Shown: positions 42,193 to 51,852, numbered from the stretch's first letter. The stretch is 64,000 nucleotides of DNA from Ottowia beijingensis (GCF_013423955.1 NZ_JACCKX010000001.1:3472001-3536000); one strand, 5' to 3'. A program made the numbers and translations. The notes: generated by a model not told the origin, from the sequence alone.

Positions 42193-43402
42193 GGGTCAGG
42201 GGTATGGGATTGGATGAATTGCACGATGCGTTGGGCGGCCTCGACACATTCGGCCGTCTCGGCCACCAGGGCCATGCGCACGCGGCCCTGGCCGGGGTTG
42301 GCGCCGCCCGCATCGCGCGCCAGGTAACTGCCGGGCAGAACCGTCACATTGTATTGAGCGAGCAGTGCGCGGGCGAAGTCGGTATCGCTACTTTTCCACG
42401 CATCGGGCACCCCGGCCCACAGGTAGAAGGCGGCGTCGGGCAGCTTCACGTCCATCACGGGTTCGAGCAGCGGCGTGACGGCGGCGAACTTCTCGCGGTA
42501 CTGGCGGCGGTTGTCCTGCACGTGCGCCTCGTCGCCCCAGGCGGCGATGCTGGCCGTCTGCACCGCGCCGCTCATGGCGCTGCCGTGGTAGGTGCGGTAG
42601 AGCAGGAAGGCCTTCAGGATGTCGGCGTCGCCCGCCACGAAGCCCGAGCGCATGCCCGGCACGTTGCTGCGCTTGGACAGGCTGGTGAGCATGACCAGGC
42701 GCTTGAAGTCCGAACGGCCGAGTTGCGCCGCCGCCTCCAGCCCGCCCAGCGGCGGCTCGCCCTGGAAGTAGATCTCGCTGTAGCACTCGTCCGAGGCGAT
42801 GACGAAGCTGTGCCGGTCGCTCAGCTCGAACAGCAGCTTCCACTCCTGCAGCGGCATCACGGCGCCCGTGGGGTTGCCGGGCGAGCAGACGTAGACCAGT
42901 TGCGTGCGTGCCCATACGGCATCCGGCACCAGGTCCCAGCGCGGCGCGAAGTTGCGCGCCGGGTCGCTGGCCACGTAATGCGGCTGCGCGCCGGCCAGCA
43001 GCGTGGCGCCTTCGTAGATTTGATAGAACGGGTTGGGGCAGACCACGGTGGCGCCCGGTTGCGTCGGGTCCACCACCGTCTGCGCCAGGGCAAACAGTGC
43101 CTCGCGCGAGCCCAGCACGGGCAGCACCTGCGTCGCGGGATCGACCTGCACGCCGTAGCGCCGCTGCAGCCAGCCGGCGCAGGCTTCGCGCAAGGCGGGC
43201 GAGCCGGCGGTGGGCGGGTAGCCGGCCAGGCCGGTGGCCAGGTCGCCGGCCAGCGCGTCCTGAATGAACTGCGGGGTCGCATGCCGCGGCTCGCCTATCC
43301 CCAGGCTGATGGGGCGGTAGGCCGGGTTGGGCGTGACGCCCGCGAACAGCTGGCGCAGCCGCTCGAAGGGGTAGGGCTGCAGGCGCGAGAGCAGGGGTTC
43401 AT
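42189..43402 (-). CDS. dapC: Succinyldiaminopimelate transaminase DapC (frame break at about 43395)
   Basis: PLP-dependent class I aminotransferase of about 404 residues. Motifs: [41 protein letters not shown], the PLP contact [20 protein letters not shown] and the lysine site [16 protein letters not shown]. It supplies succinyl-diaminopimelate to DapE, and its stop overlaps the dapD start, so dapC-dapD(-pilU-dapE) behaves as one operon. As written, the ATG at 43402 is out of frame with the rest; one C is missing in the ACCCCTG next to the start. Repair gives [16 protein letters not shown]. Confidence 0.93.
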
Positions 43403-43504
43403 GGGCGCCGATTATCTGCGTCGCGGGTGCCCGCCACCGCGGCGCGGCGGCGGCCTGTCATCCCGGTGTCACGTGTCGAAACAAGGCGTATCCGCCTGTG
43501 CGCT

Positions 43505-44443
43505 ATGCTGAAATTCATCTCTGGCGACGAATTTCGATACCTTGAACAGTCCTTCTCTCGACCCCGCTTCGTGGCCCGGCGAAGCCACGCCGTTGCAGCG
43601 CAACGCCGCCCCCACACCGCGCCCGCCACCAGCCACGCCCCGCGCTGGCGCGTGGACGAGGTGGACTGGTCGCGCATCGACCAGCGCCGCATCGCTGGTC
43701 ATGAAGAGCTGTTCTACCTGCTGGTCAGCGCATCGTTCATCGAATCCGGCTCCGACCTGTACACCAGCAACCTGGCGGCGCACTACGCCGACCACCCCGA
43801 GGTGGCCGCCTGGCTGCAGGCACAGTGGGAGCACGAGGAACTGCAGCACGGCCGCGCCTTCGAGCTGTACGTGAAGGCTGCCTGGCCCGACTTTCCCTGG
43901 CAGACGGCGTTCGAGGGTTTCATCGCCGAATACGGCCCCCTGTGCAGCATGGACGAGCTGGAGCCCAACCGCGCGCTGGAGCTGGCCGCGCGCTGCGTGG
44001 TCGAGATGGGCACCACCACCTATTACCAGACGCTGCGGTCTTTAAGCACCGAGCCGCTGCTGACCGAGCTGCTCGGCCACATCCGCGCCGACGAGGTGAA
44101 CCACTACAAGCACTTCCTGGCCTATTTCAAGCTGCTGAACGCCCAGCGCCCGGCCGGCCGCGCGCGCGTGGCCCGCGTGCTGTACAAGCGCCTGCTGGAG
44201 CTGCGCGAGAGCGACTCCGACGTCGCGCTGCGCCACGTGTGGGCGCACAAGGGCGGCATGTTCCCGCAGGGCGCGCAAAGCTTCGAGGACATCAGCCAGC
44301 GCGTGTACCGGCTGGTCAGCAGCCGTCTGCCGGCCGATCAGGCGGTGCGCATGCTGCTCAAGCCCCTGCAGCTGCCGCGCCGTCTGGAGCAATGGCTGCA
44401 GTCGCCGCTGGAGCGCCTGGCCCGGCGCGTGATCGCGACGTAG
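43505..44443 (+). CDS. Ferritin-like di-iron domain protein
   Basis: A protein of about 300-312 residues with a ferritin-like four-helix core. Candidate iron ligands lie in ASFIESGSDLYT, WEHEELQHGRAFE, VVEMGTTTYYQTL and HIRADEVNHYKHF, that is, the E...ExxH repeated pattern. The C-terminal part is basic and helical. The N-terminus is doubtful. The ATG at 43505 gives an unbroken frame, but the other frame (TTG at 43542) encodes PSLDPASWPGEATPLQRN, which looks more like a natural start. It joins the core if one C is added near 43645. It may be an oxygenase-like or rubrerythrin-like enzyme; the substrate is unknown. Confidence 0.8.
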   Translation: MLKFISGDEFRYLEQSFSRPRFVARRSHAVAAQRRPHTAPATSHAPRWRVDEVDWSRIDQRRIAGHEELFYLLVSASFIESGSDLYTSNLAAHYADHPEVAAWLQAQWEHEELQHGRAFELYVKAAWPDFPWQTAFEGFIAEYGPLCSMDELEPNRALELAARCVVEMGTTTYYQTLRSLSTEPLLTELLGHIRADEVNHYKHFLAYFKLLNAQRPAGRARVARVLYKRLLELRESDSDVALRHVWAHKGGMFPQGAQSFEDISQRVYRLVSSRLPADQAVRMLLKPLQLPRRLEQWLQSPLERLARRVIAT

Positions 44444-44450
44444 CGGTCAG

Positions 44451-44527
44451 CGCAGATACTCCCCAGCATGCTGCCCGCCAGCGCTTGCCAGTCAAGCGCT
44501 GGGCATATGTACTCCCAAGGAGTATTG
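44451..44527. repeat. Family G repeat (copy 1)
   Basis: cagatactcccc, then the perfect stem CCAGCGCTTG (44478-44487) / CAAGCGCTGG (44493-44502), then atgtactcccaaggagtattg. A second copy is at 60229-60294. It could terminate the ferritin-like gene. Confidence 0.75.
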
Positions 44528-44631
44528 ACAAAATTGACTTTGAGCAGGCCGCGCAGGATGCGTCACTGGCCTGAGCAGGGCTCAAAGTCGGGGAGATTCA
44601 GGGTGGGCATTCGAGATGCTATCAAATAATG

Positions 44632-44668
44632 ATTGCAACATGCAGATGAGTTGCCTAGAATTGCAATC
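44632..44668. promoter_or_regulatory. Possible hicAB operator
   Basis: GATTGCAAC (44632-44640) and ATTGCAATC (44660-44668) are repeated half-sites in the AT-rich leader immediately before the hicA ATG. HicB proteins often repress their own promoter. Confidence 0.4.
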
Positions 44669-44923
44669 ATGAACAGCAAGCATAAAAAGACCTTGGAGGC
44701 CGTGTTCAGCAAGCCGACACCATCGGCGCTTGAATGGGCGCGCATCGAGGCACTGCTGCTGGCTGTGGGGTGCGTGGTGGTGGAGGGCCGGGGGTCGCGC
44801 GTGCGGTTTGTGCACGGCCAGCATGTCAGCGCCTTTCACCGCCCCCACCCGGCCAAAGAGGCCAAGCCGTACCAGGTAGAAGAAGCCAGGGCGTTTCTGG
44901 CGTTGATAGGAGTCCAACCATGA
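44669..44923 (+). CDS. hicA: HicA family toxin
   Basis: An 84-residue HicA-type mRNA interferase. Conserved pieces are the leading helix KKTLEAVFSKPTPSALEWARIEALLLAVG in part, the strand GRGSRVRFVHGQ and the histidine-bearing FHRPHPAKEAKPYQVEEARAFL. I start at the ATG at 44669, where the family begins. Its stop overlaps the hicB start (ATGA at 44920-44923), so the toxin and antitoxin are translationally coupled. Confidence 0.92.
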   Translation: MNSKHKKTLEAVFSKPTPSALEWARIEALLLAVGCVVVEGRGSRVRFVHGQHVSAFHRPHPAKEAKPYQVEEARAFLALIGVQP

Positions 44924-45255
44924 GCAGCACCATGACTCACAAGGGCCAGACGGCCCGCATCGAATTCGATGACCGCGACAACATCCTCGTTGGGCGGCTG
45001 GTCGGCATCACCGACGTCGTTTCGTTTCATGCGGAATCGGTGGCCGAGCTGCGCGCCGCATTCGAGGAAGCCGTGGACGACTATCTGGAGACCTGCGCCA
45101 GAATTGGCAAAGCGCCCCAGCAGCCTGCCAGCGGAAAGATGATGCTGCGGGTTGCGCCCGAGGTGCACAGCGCCGCCCTGATGGCGGCGCAGGCGGCGGG
45201 CGTCAGCCTCAACCAGTGGGCGGCCCGTGTGCTCGGCGAGGCCGCGCGCGCTTAA
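44920..45255 (+). CDS. hicB: HicB family antitoxin
   Basis: A 111-residue antitoxin. The N-terminal partial RNase H-like domain (ARIEFDDRDNILVGRLVGI, VSFHAESVAELRAAFEEAVDDYLETC) is followed by a C-terminal ribbon-helix-helix domain (KMMLRVAPEVHSAALMAAQAAGVSLNQWAARVL) that should bind the hicAB promoter. It starts inside the hicA stop. A family B palindrome just downstream may serve as terminator. Confidence 0.94.
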   Translation: MSSTMTHKGQTARIEFDDRDNILVGRLVGITDVVSFHAESVAELRAAFEEAVDDYLETCARIGKAPQQPASGKMMLRVAPEVHSAALMAAQAAGVSLNQWAARVLGEAARA

Positions 45256-45272
45256 CCCCGCCGCCCCTCATT

Positions 45273-45350
45273 CTGTAGGAGCGGCCTTGGCCGCGATGAA
45301 GCGCATCGCGCACCGGCCACCCCATCGCGGCCAAGGCCGCTCCCACACAG
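45273..45350. repeat. REP-like palindrome, family B
   Basis: Left arm TGTAGGAGCGGCCTTGGCCG and right arm CGCGGCCAAGGCCGCTCCCA. The stem bases differ from the copy at 9264 in a compensated way. It lies between the convergent ends of hicB and the HTH-Sel1 gene. Confidence 0.85.
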
Positions 45351-45354
45351 CTGC

Positions 45355-45835
45355 TCAAACGCCCGGCCGCCCGGGCCGCAGCCTGGCCATCTGCTGCCGC
45401 GCCACCGGGTGCCCCAGCGCCGCTGCCCGGGCGATCCACATGAGGGCGAGGTTGTCTTTCTGCTCCTGCGTGTGTAGACTCCCCCGAAGCCGCATAGTGG
45501 GCAATGCCCAGCCACTGCATGGCGTCGGCGTGGCCTTGCGCTGCGGCCTCGTTCAGCCAGTACAGCGCGGCCTTCTCGGCACCTGCCACATAAAACAGCG
45601 CCCCCATGTCCGCCTGCGCATCGGCCACGCCGGCGTCGGCCTGCAGCAGCACCGGCAGGTCGCCTGCGCTCAGCGGCACCTCGGCCAGCGGCAGCACGTC
45701 GGCCAGCACCAGCAGCGCGCGGCCGCGCGCGTCCTTGCCGCCCTTGCCGATGCGCCCGTCCGTCACCCGCCGCCACAGCGTGCTGCGGCTGATGCCCGTG
45801 ATGGCCACCGCCGCGTCCAAGCTGATCATGTCCAT
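45355..45835 (-). CDS. HTH and Sel1-like repeat protein (two frame breaks)
   Basis: A protein of about 160 residues. Its N-terminus (ISLDAAVAITGISRSTLWRRVTDGRIGKGG) looks like a small helix-turn-helix of the MerR/excisionase type. The rest shows Sel1/TPR-like helices: ADAQADMGALFYVAG, LYWLNEAAAQGHADAMQWLGIAHYA and, after repair, LALMWIARAAALGHPVARQQM. As written, the frame breaks twice near 45475-45490 (a G and one more base missing). AAAGGAAA precedes the ATG at 45835. It is divergent from pilA across a palindrome, so it could regulate the pilin gene or itself. That is inference. Confidence 0.75.
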
Positions 45836-45908
45836 GCCGATTTCCTTTGTGCTTCGGCCCGATTCTAGGCGTGTGAGAAACAACCGGTGACATGGCGCCC
45901 GCCATGCC

Positions 45909-45932
45909 GTGACACGCAATTTGCCGTGTCAC
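45909..45932. promoter_or_regulatory. Palindromic operator candidate
   Basis: GTGACACG-caatttgc-CGTGTCAC, a perfect 8+8 inverted repeat between the HTH-Sel1 gene and pilA. It lies upstream of the presumed sigma-54 site, a position suited to an activator such as PilR or to the HTH-Sel1 protein. Confidence 0.5.
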
Positions 45933-46012
45933 GCCGGGGCTGGAACGGTCGTGCCTGAATCAATCGGCGACGCCTCTGCCAAATACCGCACGAAAACCGG
46001 CCCCGCGGCTCC

Positions 46013-46028
46013 TGGCATGCCGACTGCA
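46013..46028 (+). promoter_or_regulatory. Sigma-54-type promoter of pilA
   Basis: TGGCATG-ccga-CTGCA matches the -24/-12 consensus TGGCACG-N4-TTGCA with two differences and lies 57 bases before the pilA start. Major pilin genes are commonly RpoN-dependent. Confidence 0.6.
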
Positions 46029-46084
46029 GAACTGAAGCCGACTGGTAACCGCCAGTTTCATTCAAGTTCACAGGAGCCTTTCAA

Positions 46085-46543
46085 ATGAAATCCACCGCAC
46101 TGCGCCGCGCCCAGGCCGGCTTCACCCTGATCGAACTGATGATCGTCGTGGCGATCATCGGTATTCTGGCGGCCGTGGCGCTGCCGGCGTATCAGGATTA
46201 CACCGCCAAATCCCAAATCGCGGCAGGTTTGGCGGAAATCACGCCCGGTAAGGTCAATGTGGAAAGCAAAATCACTGATGGTCTTGCTGCAGCGATTGCT
46301 CTTCCTGCTGACGTTGGTCTCCAGGCTACGACCAATCGCTGCACTATTACTGCAGCCGTCGCAACGAATGGTGAGAGCACTCTGGAGTGCACACTGAAAG
46401 GCGCTTCATTGATTGCCGGCAAAAAAGTGACTTGGGCGCGTACCGCAGACAACGCTACCACCGGGGTTTCCGGTACATGGACATGCACTACTACTGCGGC
46501 GGCCAAACTGTCGCCGAAGGATTGCCAGCCGGCCACGCCCTAA
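46085..46543 (+). CDS. pilA: Major type IV pilin PilA
   Basis: A 152-residue prepilin. Short basic leader ([12 protein letters not shown]) cut after glycine, then the hydrophobic core [20 protein letters not shown] with the conserved Glu5 of the mature protein. The globular part has cysteines in RCTIT, LECTL, TWTCTT and KDCQP, the last pair probably forming the C-terminal disulfide loop. AGGAG precedes the ATG by about eight bases. A sigma-54-type promoter and a palindrome lie upstream and a strong terminator downstream. The body of the gene has lower GC than its conserved start, which is common for pilins that are exchanged between strains. Confidence 0.96.
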   Translation: MKSTALRRAQAGFTLIELMIVVAIIGILAAVALPAYQDYTAKSQIAAGLAEITPGKVNVESKITDGLAAAIALPADVGLQATTNRCTITAAVATNGESTLECTLKGASLIAGKKVTWARTADNATTGVSGTWTCTTTAAAKLSPKDCQPATP

Positions 46544-46570
46544 TTTCAAAACCGATGGAAATAAGGAAAA

Positions 46571-46645
46571 CAGGGTCAGATCACGATTTTCCCTCAATGA
46601 TCGAAGAGGCGGATTGGCCGAGAGGCGCAATCCGCCTTTTATTTC
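46571..46645 (+). repeat. Left direct repeat of the HEPN segment, with pilA terminator
   Basis: cagggtcagatcacgatttt, then tcgaagaggcggattggc and cgagaggcgcaatccgcc. It aligns over about 75 bases with 47265-47335 in the same orientation. The motif cagggtcagat also occurs at 48130. Confidence 0.7.
46607..46645 (+). terminator. Rho-independent terminator of pilA
   Basis: AGGCGGATTG pairs with CAATCCGCCT across an 11-base loop and is followed by TTTATTT. It is about 65 bases after the pilA stop. Confidence 0.85.
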
Positions 46646-46668
46646 CACCAATCGGAAAGATGTTTATC

Positions 46669-47491
46669 ATGGAAAAATTGAGTAACATGAAAAAACCTCT
46701 GCAACCGCAGCAAGCTACAAGGGCGTGATCAACCACTTCAATGAAAGCGGCGATCAGATCAAGTGGTACTTTGAGCAACTGCCATTATTGGTCAAGGACT
46801 TCCCATAACAGTATGTCTTGCGTATGCATTCCTGAAAACGGAGCAAGCTCAGAATCGAGCGCTCTATTGCGGTGTCGTTAAGCTGCATGGTGCTGACGGC
46901 GAGGTTGCAGACAATGCCATCAACAAGCAGCATTTAACCAGAGATGGTTTTCGGCTTCTTTATAAAAACGTCTTTGGGCATGCCTTGAATGACAGCACCT
47001 CAGAAAAAATTAAAAAAGCGGAGAGAGTCAGAGATCGAGTCATTCATGGGAAGCAGGTTTCCGACCCTGATATGCGTCAAGCCATTATTGATGTTATTGA
47101 ATATGCAAAGGCTTTGAACAAAGATTTAAAGGCGGCTGCAGGGTTTGAGCCGTTTGGCGACTTGCGGGGATTCAAGGGCAGAGCCCAGTCGCTCGAAAAG
47201 TCCACTACAATTTGGCTCCTCAAGGGTTTAGGATTTACCGGCGGGGAAATTAGGGTTGGAAAAATAGGGTCAGATACCAATTTTCTTCAAGCTCGAAAAG
47301 GTGAATTGGCCGAGAGCTTCAATCCATTTTCTTGTTTGATCAATTGGATGCTCATCGAGGTCAAGCATCCAAGTGTTTTTATTCACTCTTCAAAAATTTC
47401 CTGCAAGGCGGCCAGGGTGGCACTCAAGGTTTTGGCTGAGACCGCTCCCAGCTTTTTGGCCAGGCGAATCTTGTCCACGGTTCGCATTTGA
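46669..47491 (+). CDS. Low-GC HEPN-like protein of unknown function (two or three frame breaks)
   Basis: After two one-base repairs (an A near 46695, a C near 46790) the frame runs from the ATG at 46669 (GGAAAG upstream): KKTSATAASYKGVINHFNES, FEQLPLLVKDFPITVCLAYA, HLTRDGFRLLYKNVFGHALN, then RVRDRVIHGKQVSD. It ends near FGDLRGFKGRAQSLEKST and WLLKGLGF. The R-DRVI-H stretch fits the HEPN RNase motif RX4-6H, so an RNA-cleaving or toxin-like role is possible. The true end is probably near 47266; beyond it the frame is antisense to mazF. GC is far lower than in the flanks, which suggests recent acquisition. I do not recognise a named family. Confidence 0.6.
47265..47335 (+). repeat. Right direct repeat of the HEPN segment
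   Basis: tagggtcagataccaatttt, then gctcgaaaaggtgaattggc and cgagagcttcaatccatttt. It matches the left copy at 46571-46645, including the ggccgagag core, but the hairpin is degraded. Confidence 0.65.
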
Positions 47492-47702
47492 TCGAGCACG
47501 ATCAGCCCTTGGGTGCCTGCGTGGGTGACGGGCACACGAAATGGGGCAGCGAAGCCTTGGGAGGTCATGGGCGCGACGATGACGGTGCGCAGATGGTCGT
47601 GCAGTTCGGCCGGCGAGATGACCACGCAAGGCCGCGTCTTTGAATCTCGCTGCCGACCGTGGGGTCGAGGTTGACCAGCCAGATGTCTCCGCGTTTCACC
47701 AT
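47383..47702 (-). CDS. mazF: MazF/PemK family toxin (frame break at about 47637)
   Basis: An endoribonuclease toxin of about 106 residues. N-terminal MVKRGDIWLVNLDPTVGSEI, then, after adding one A near 47637, the KTRPCVVIS motif. It continues TVIVAPMTSQGFAAPFRVPV, GLIVLDQMRTVDKIRLAKKLG and a C-terminal helix. The first seven bases overlap the end of mazE on the same strand, the usual antitoxin-first order. The break removes the first third of the fold as written; I think it is an error, not a real mutation. Confidence 0.9.
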
Positions 47703-47950
47703 GACAGGTCCTGGTCGGCCGCGTTGCCGAACTCGCCCATCAGCAGGGCATCGTCACCCGCTGCGGCGATGGCCTGCGCAGCCTCTGCCCAGCCGGCACG
47801 CGCCAGTTTGGCGGGCCGGCGCAGCACGATGGCGCCTTGCTCGACCGAGACCATGGCCGTGCTTGCACTGTCCAACCCCGCCTGGGCCAGCAAGGCCTTG
47901 GGCAAAACCACGCCTTTGCTGTTGCCGATGGTGCGGATCACGATGTGCAT
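47696..47950 (-). CDS. mazE: MazE family antitoxin (AbrB-type)
   Basis: An 84-residue antitoxin with a SpoVT/AbrB swapped-hairpin N-terminus: MHIVIRTIGNSKGVVLPKAL, then VSVEQGAIVLRRPAK. The acidic C-terminal half (AAAGDDALLMGEFGNAADQDLSW in part) should block the MazF active site. It precedes mazF with a seven-base overlap. CAGGAG lies a few bases before the ATG. Confidence 0.94.
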   Translation of the reverse strand: MHIVIRTIGNSKGVVLPKALLAQAGLDSASTAMVSVEQGAIVLRRPAKLARAGWAEAAQAIAAAGDDALLMGEFGNAADQDLSW

Positions 47951-48334
47951 GATGGAACTCCTGAGGTTTCAACAATGTTACCACTTCGGGGCGGGTCGAC
48001 TTGTGATTCCGCTTCGGTAGAAAACGGGGCGCCATTGGCAGGAAATCGGGGGTGGATACGAGTTGCCCTGCGATGCAAACAGGGCATGGCCTCTACACGA
48101 TCCGACGCCTGCTACCCCAGGGTGACATCCAGGGTCAGATAACGATTTGCAGCATCTGAGTGAAATTCGGCTCCAAGGCAGTCAGGGCAAGCGCGAAAAG
48201 CTATTCTTTTGAAGCGATCGGTGGACTGAGGCGCCGCATGGTCCCCGGTGCCGCAGCGCCTGCGCGGGTGGGCGCACGGTATCATCGCCGCTTCGCTTTC
48301 GCCCCTCTTTCCGGCCCCGCGGCCCGCTGCGCCA
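47951..48334. other. Divergent intergenic region mazE/smc
   Basis: These 384 bases hold the presumed promoters of mazE (leftward) and smc (rightward) and a third cagggtcagataacgatttg motif at 48130-48149. No gene or strong palindrome is visible. Confidence 0.5.
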
Positions 48335-51300
48335 GTGCGTCTCAACTCCATCAAGCTCTCGGGCTTCAAGTCCTTCGCCGAACCCACCAACTTCATGCTG
48401 CCCGGCCAGCTGGTGGGCGTGGTGGGCCCCAACGGCTGCGGCAAGTCGAACATCATGGACGCGGTGCGCTGGGTGCTGGGCGAATCAAGGCGTCGGAACT
48501 GCGCGGCGAGTCGATGCAGGACGTCATCTTCAACGGCACCACCACGCGCAAGCCGGCCTCGCGCTCGTCGGTCGAACTGGTGTTCGACAACGCCGACCAC
48601 CGCGCCGGTGGCCAGTGGAGCCAGTTCACCGAGATTTCCGTCAAGCGCGTGCTGACGCGCGACGGCAACTCCAGCTACTACATCAACAACCAGCCGGTGC
48701 GCCGGCGCGACGTGCAGGACGTGTTCCTCGGCACCGGCCTGGGCCCGCGCGCCTACGCCATCATCGGCCAGGGCACCATCAGCCGCATCATCGAATCGCG
48801 CCCTGAAGAGCTGCGCCTGTTCCTCGAAGAAGCCGCCGGCGTCAGCAAATACAAGGAGCGCCGCCGCGAGACCGAGAACCGCCTGGCCGACACGCGCGAG
48901 AACCTGACGCGCGTCGAAGACATCCTGCGCGAACTGAACGCCAACCTGGAGAAGCTGGAAAAGCAGGCCGAGGTGGCACAGCAGTACCGCAGCCTGCAAT
49001 CGGCGGCCTCGCTGAAGCAGAACCAGCTCTGGTTCTTGAAGCGTGCCGAGGCCGAGGAAGGCCAGGTCAAGCTCAAGGCCGACGCCGAGAAGGCCGTCAA
49101 CGACCTCGAATCGCGCGTGGCCGACTTGCGCCATGTCGAGTCCGATCTGGAAACCATCCGCCAGGCCCACTACGCCGCTGGCGACCAGGTGAACCAGGCG
49201 CAGGGCCTGCTGTACGAGGCCAGCGCCGAAGTCGGCCGGCTGGAGGCGGAGATCCGCTTCGTCGTCGAAGGCCGCCAGCGTGCCGAGGCGCGGCTGGTGC
49301 AGTTGAAGGAACAAGTCGCCCAGTGGGCCGCACGCAAGGACGAGGCCGAAGCCGAGATCGAGAACCTGGCCGCGCAGGGCGCCGAGGCCGAAGAAAAATC
49401 CATCACTCTGGCCGCGCAGCTCGAAGAGCAGCAGGGCGCCTTGCCCGATTTGGAAGAGGCGCTGCGCGGCGCGCAGGCCAAGTCGGCCGAGCAGCGCACC
49501 GCCGTCGGCCAGGTGCAGCAGCAGATTCAGGTGCTGGCCGCCGAGCAGCGCGGCATCGAGGAGCAGACGCGCCAGTTGAACGCGCGGCGCGAAAAGCTCA
49601 GCGCCGACAAGAACGCACTGGCCGCGCCCGACGAGCAGCGCCTGCTGAACCTGCAGCAGCAACTGAGTAGCGCGCAGGAAACGGCCGAAGTCACCGACGC
49701 CCGCCTGGGCGAGCTGCAGGACAGCGTGCCGCAGCTCGATGAAGCTCGCCGCGCCGCGCAGCAGGCCGTGAACAGCGAAAGCGCCAAGCTGGCCGATCTG
49801 TCGGCCCGGCTGGAGGCGTTGAAGGCGCTGCAGGAAAAGGTGAAGACCGACGGCAAGCTCAAGCCCTGGCTGCAGAAGCACGGGCTGGACGGCCTGCAGG
49901 GCCTGTGGAGCCGCATCCACGTCGAACCCGGCTGGGAGAACGCGCTGGAAGCCGCGCTGCGCGAGCGCATGAGCGCGCTCGAAGTCAGCCGCCTCGACAT
50001 GGTGCGTGCCTTCGCCGCCGATGCACCGCCGGCCAAACTGGCCTTCTACAACCCGCCCAGCGCCGCGCTGCCCGAGCGCGCCGGCAGCCTGCCGCGCCTG
50101 GCCGATCTGCTGCGCCTGCACGACTCGGGCCAGAAGGCGCTGCTGTCCGACTGGCTGGCCGGCTGCTACACGGCCACCAGCCTCGAAGACGCTCTGGCCG
50201 CCCGCACCCAGTTGCAAAGCGGCGACGCCATCTATGTGAAGGATGGCCACTGCGTCACCGCGCACAGCGTCAGCTTCTACGCGCCCGATTCCGAGCAGGC
50301 CGGCCTGCTGGCGCGCGCGCAGGAGATCGAGAACATCGAGAAGCAGCTGCGCGCGCAATCGCTCATCAGCGACGAAGCGCGCAACGCCTTGGTCAAGGCC
50401 GAGGCCACCTACAGCGACGCCAGCCAGCGCCTCGTCACCACGCGCCGCGAGGCCGCCGAGGCGCAGCAGCGCGCCCACGAGCTGCAGGTCGAAACCCTGC
50501 GCCTGACCCAGCTGGCCGAGCAGACCCGCGCGCGCAGCGAGCAGATCGCCGGCGACCTGGCCGAGGTGGATGCTTCGCTGGGCGACCTGCAGGAGCGCCG
50601 CGTGACCGCCGAGGCGCGCTTCGAAGAGCTGGACATGCAGCTCGCCGACACGCAGGAGCGCCACGCGCAGCTGGACGAGCGCGTGATCGAGGCCGAGCGC
50701 AAGCTGGCCGAGGCGCGCGAGCAGCAGCGCACGCTGGAACGCCAGGCGCAAGAGGCCACCTTTGCCCAGCGCAGCCTGGAAGCGCGCCGCGCCGAACTGG
50801 CCCGCACCATCGACACCGCCGGCCAGCAGACCGCCGGCATCGAGGCCGAGCAGCAGCGCGCGCAGGAAGAGCTGACGCGCCTGACCGACGCCGCCGCGCA
50901 AGCCGGCCTGCAAAGCGCGCTGGCGCTGAAGCTGGAGCGCGAGCAGGCCCTGGGCGCACAGCGCAGCACCTACGACGACCTCACCGCCAAGCTGCGCGCA
51001 TCCGACGAGCGCCGCCTGACGCTGGAGCGCGAGCTGGACCCGCTGCGCGCCCGCATCACCGAGCTGCAACTGAAAGAGCAAGCCGCCCGCCTGGGCACCG
51101 AGCAATACACGCAGCTGCTGACCGACGCCGAAGCCGACCTGGCGGCCGTCGAGCAGTCCATCACCGAAGGCAACGTGCGCCTGCAAGGCCTGCAGGGCGA
51201 GATCGACCGCCTGCACCGCGACGTGCAGGCGCTGGGCGCCGTCAACCTGGCCGCGCTGGACGAGCTGACCACGGCGCGCGAGCGCAAGCAATTTTTAGAT

Positions 51301-51852
51301 GCGCAGAACGCCGACCTGACCGAGGCGATGACCACGCTGGAAGACGCGATCAAGAAGATTGATGGCGAAACGCGCGAGTTGCTGGGCAGCACCTTCAACA
51401 CCGTCAACGAGCATTTCGGCCGCATGTTCCCCGAGCTGTTCGGCGGCGGCCACGCCAAGCTGGTGATGACGGGCGAGGAAATCCTCGACTCCGGCGTGCA
51501 GGTGCTGGCGCAGCCGCCGGGCAAGAAGAACCAGACCATCCACCTGCTCTCGGGCGGCGAGAAGGCGCTGACAGCCATCGCGCTGGTGTTCGCCATCTTC
51601 CAGCTCAACCCGGCGCCGTTCTGTCTGCTGGACGAGGTGGACGCGCCGCTGGATGACGCCAACACCGAGCGCTATGCCAAGCTCGTCACCAAGATGAGCG
51701 GCCAGGGCACGCAGTTCCTGTTCATCAGCCACAACAAGATCGCCATGGAAATGGCCGAGCAGCTGATCGGCGTGACGATGCAGGAGCAGGGCGTGTCGCG
51801 CATCGTGGCGGTGGACATGGAAAGCGCCGTCGGCATGGCTGAAACCGTCTGA
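48335..51852 (+). CDS. smc: Chromosome segregation ATPase SMC (frame break at about 48487)
   Basis: A structural-maintenance-of-chromosomes protein of about 1172 residues that organises and segregates the chromosome with ScpA/ScpB. N-terminal Walker [20 protein letters not shown], then two long coiled-coil arms rich in Glu/Gln/Arg/Leu. They flank a hinge at about residues 525-665 ([20 protein letters not shown] ... [16 protein letters not shown]). The C-terminal signature [14 protein letters not shown] and Walker [16 protein letters not shown] follow. The start is the GTG at 48335 ([14 protein letters not shown]). As written, the frame breaks after WVLGES; adding one A (TCAAGG to TCAAAGG) restores [15 protein letters not shown]. 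zipA and ligA follow, the usual betaproteobacterial order. Confidence 0.96.

Noticed and set aside
48112..51291. A 1059-codon open frame antisense to smc, and other long antisense frames (for example 1867-3441, 17360-20164, 4240-5643)
   Set aside because: They mirror real genes in GC-rich DNA, have low-complexity Arg/Ala/Gly/His-rich products, no ribosome sites and no family motifs.
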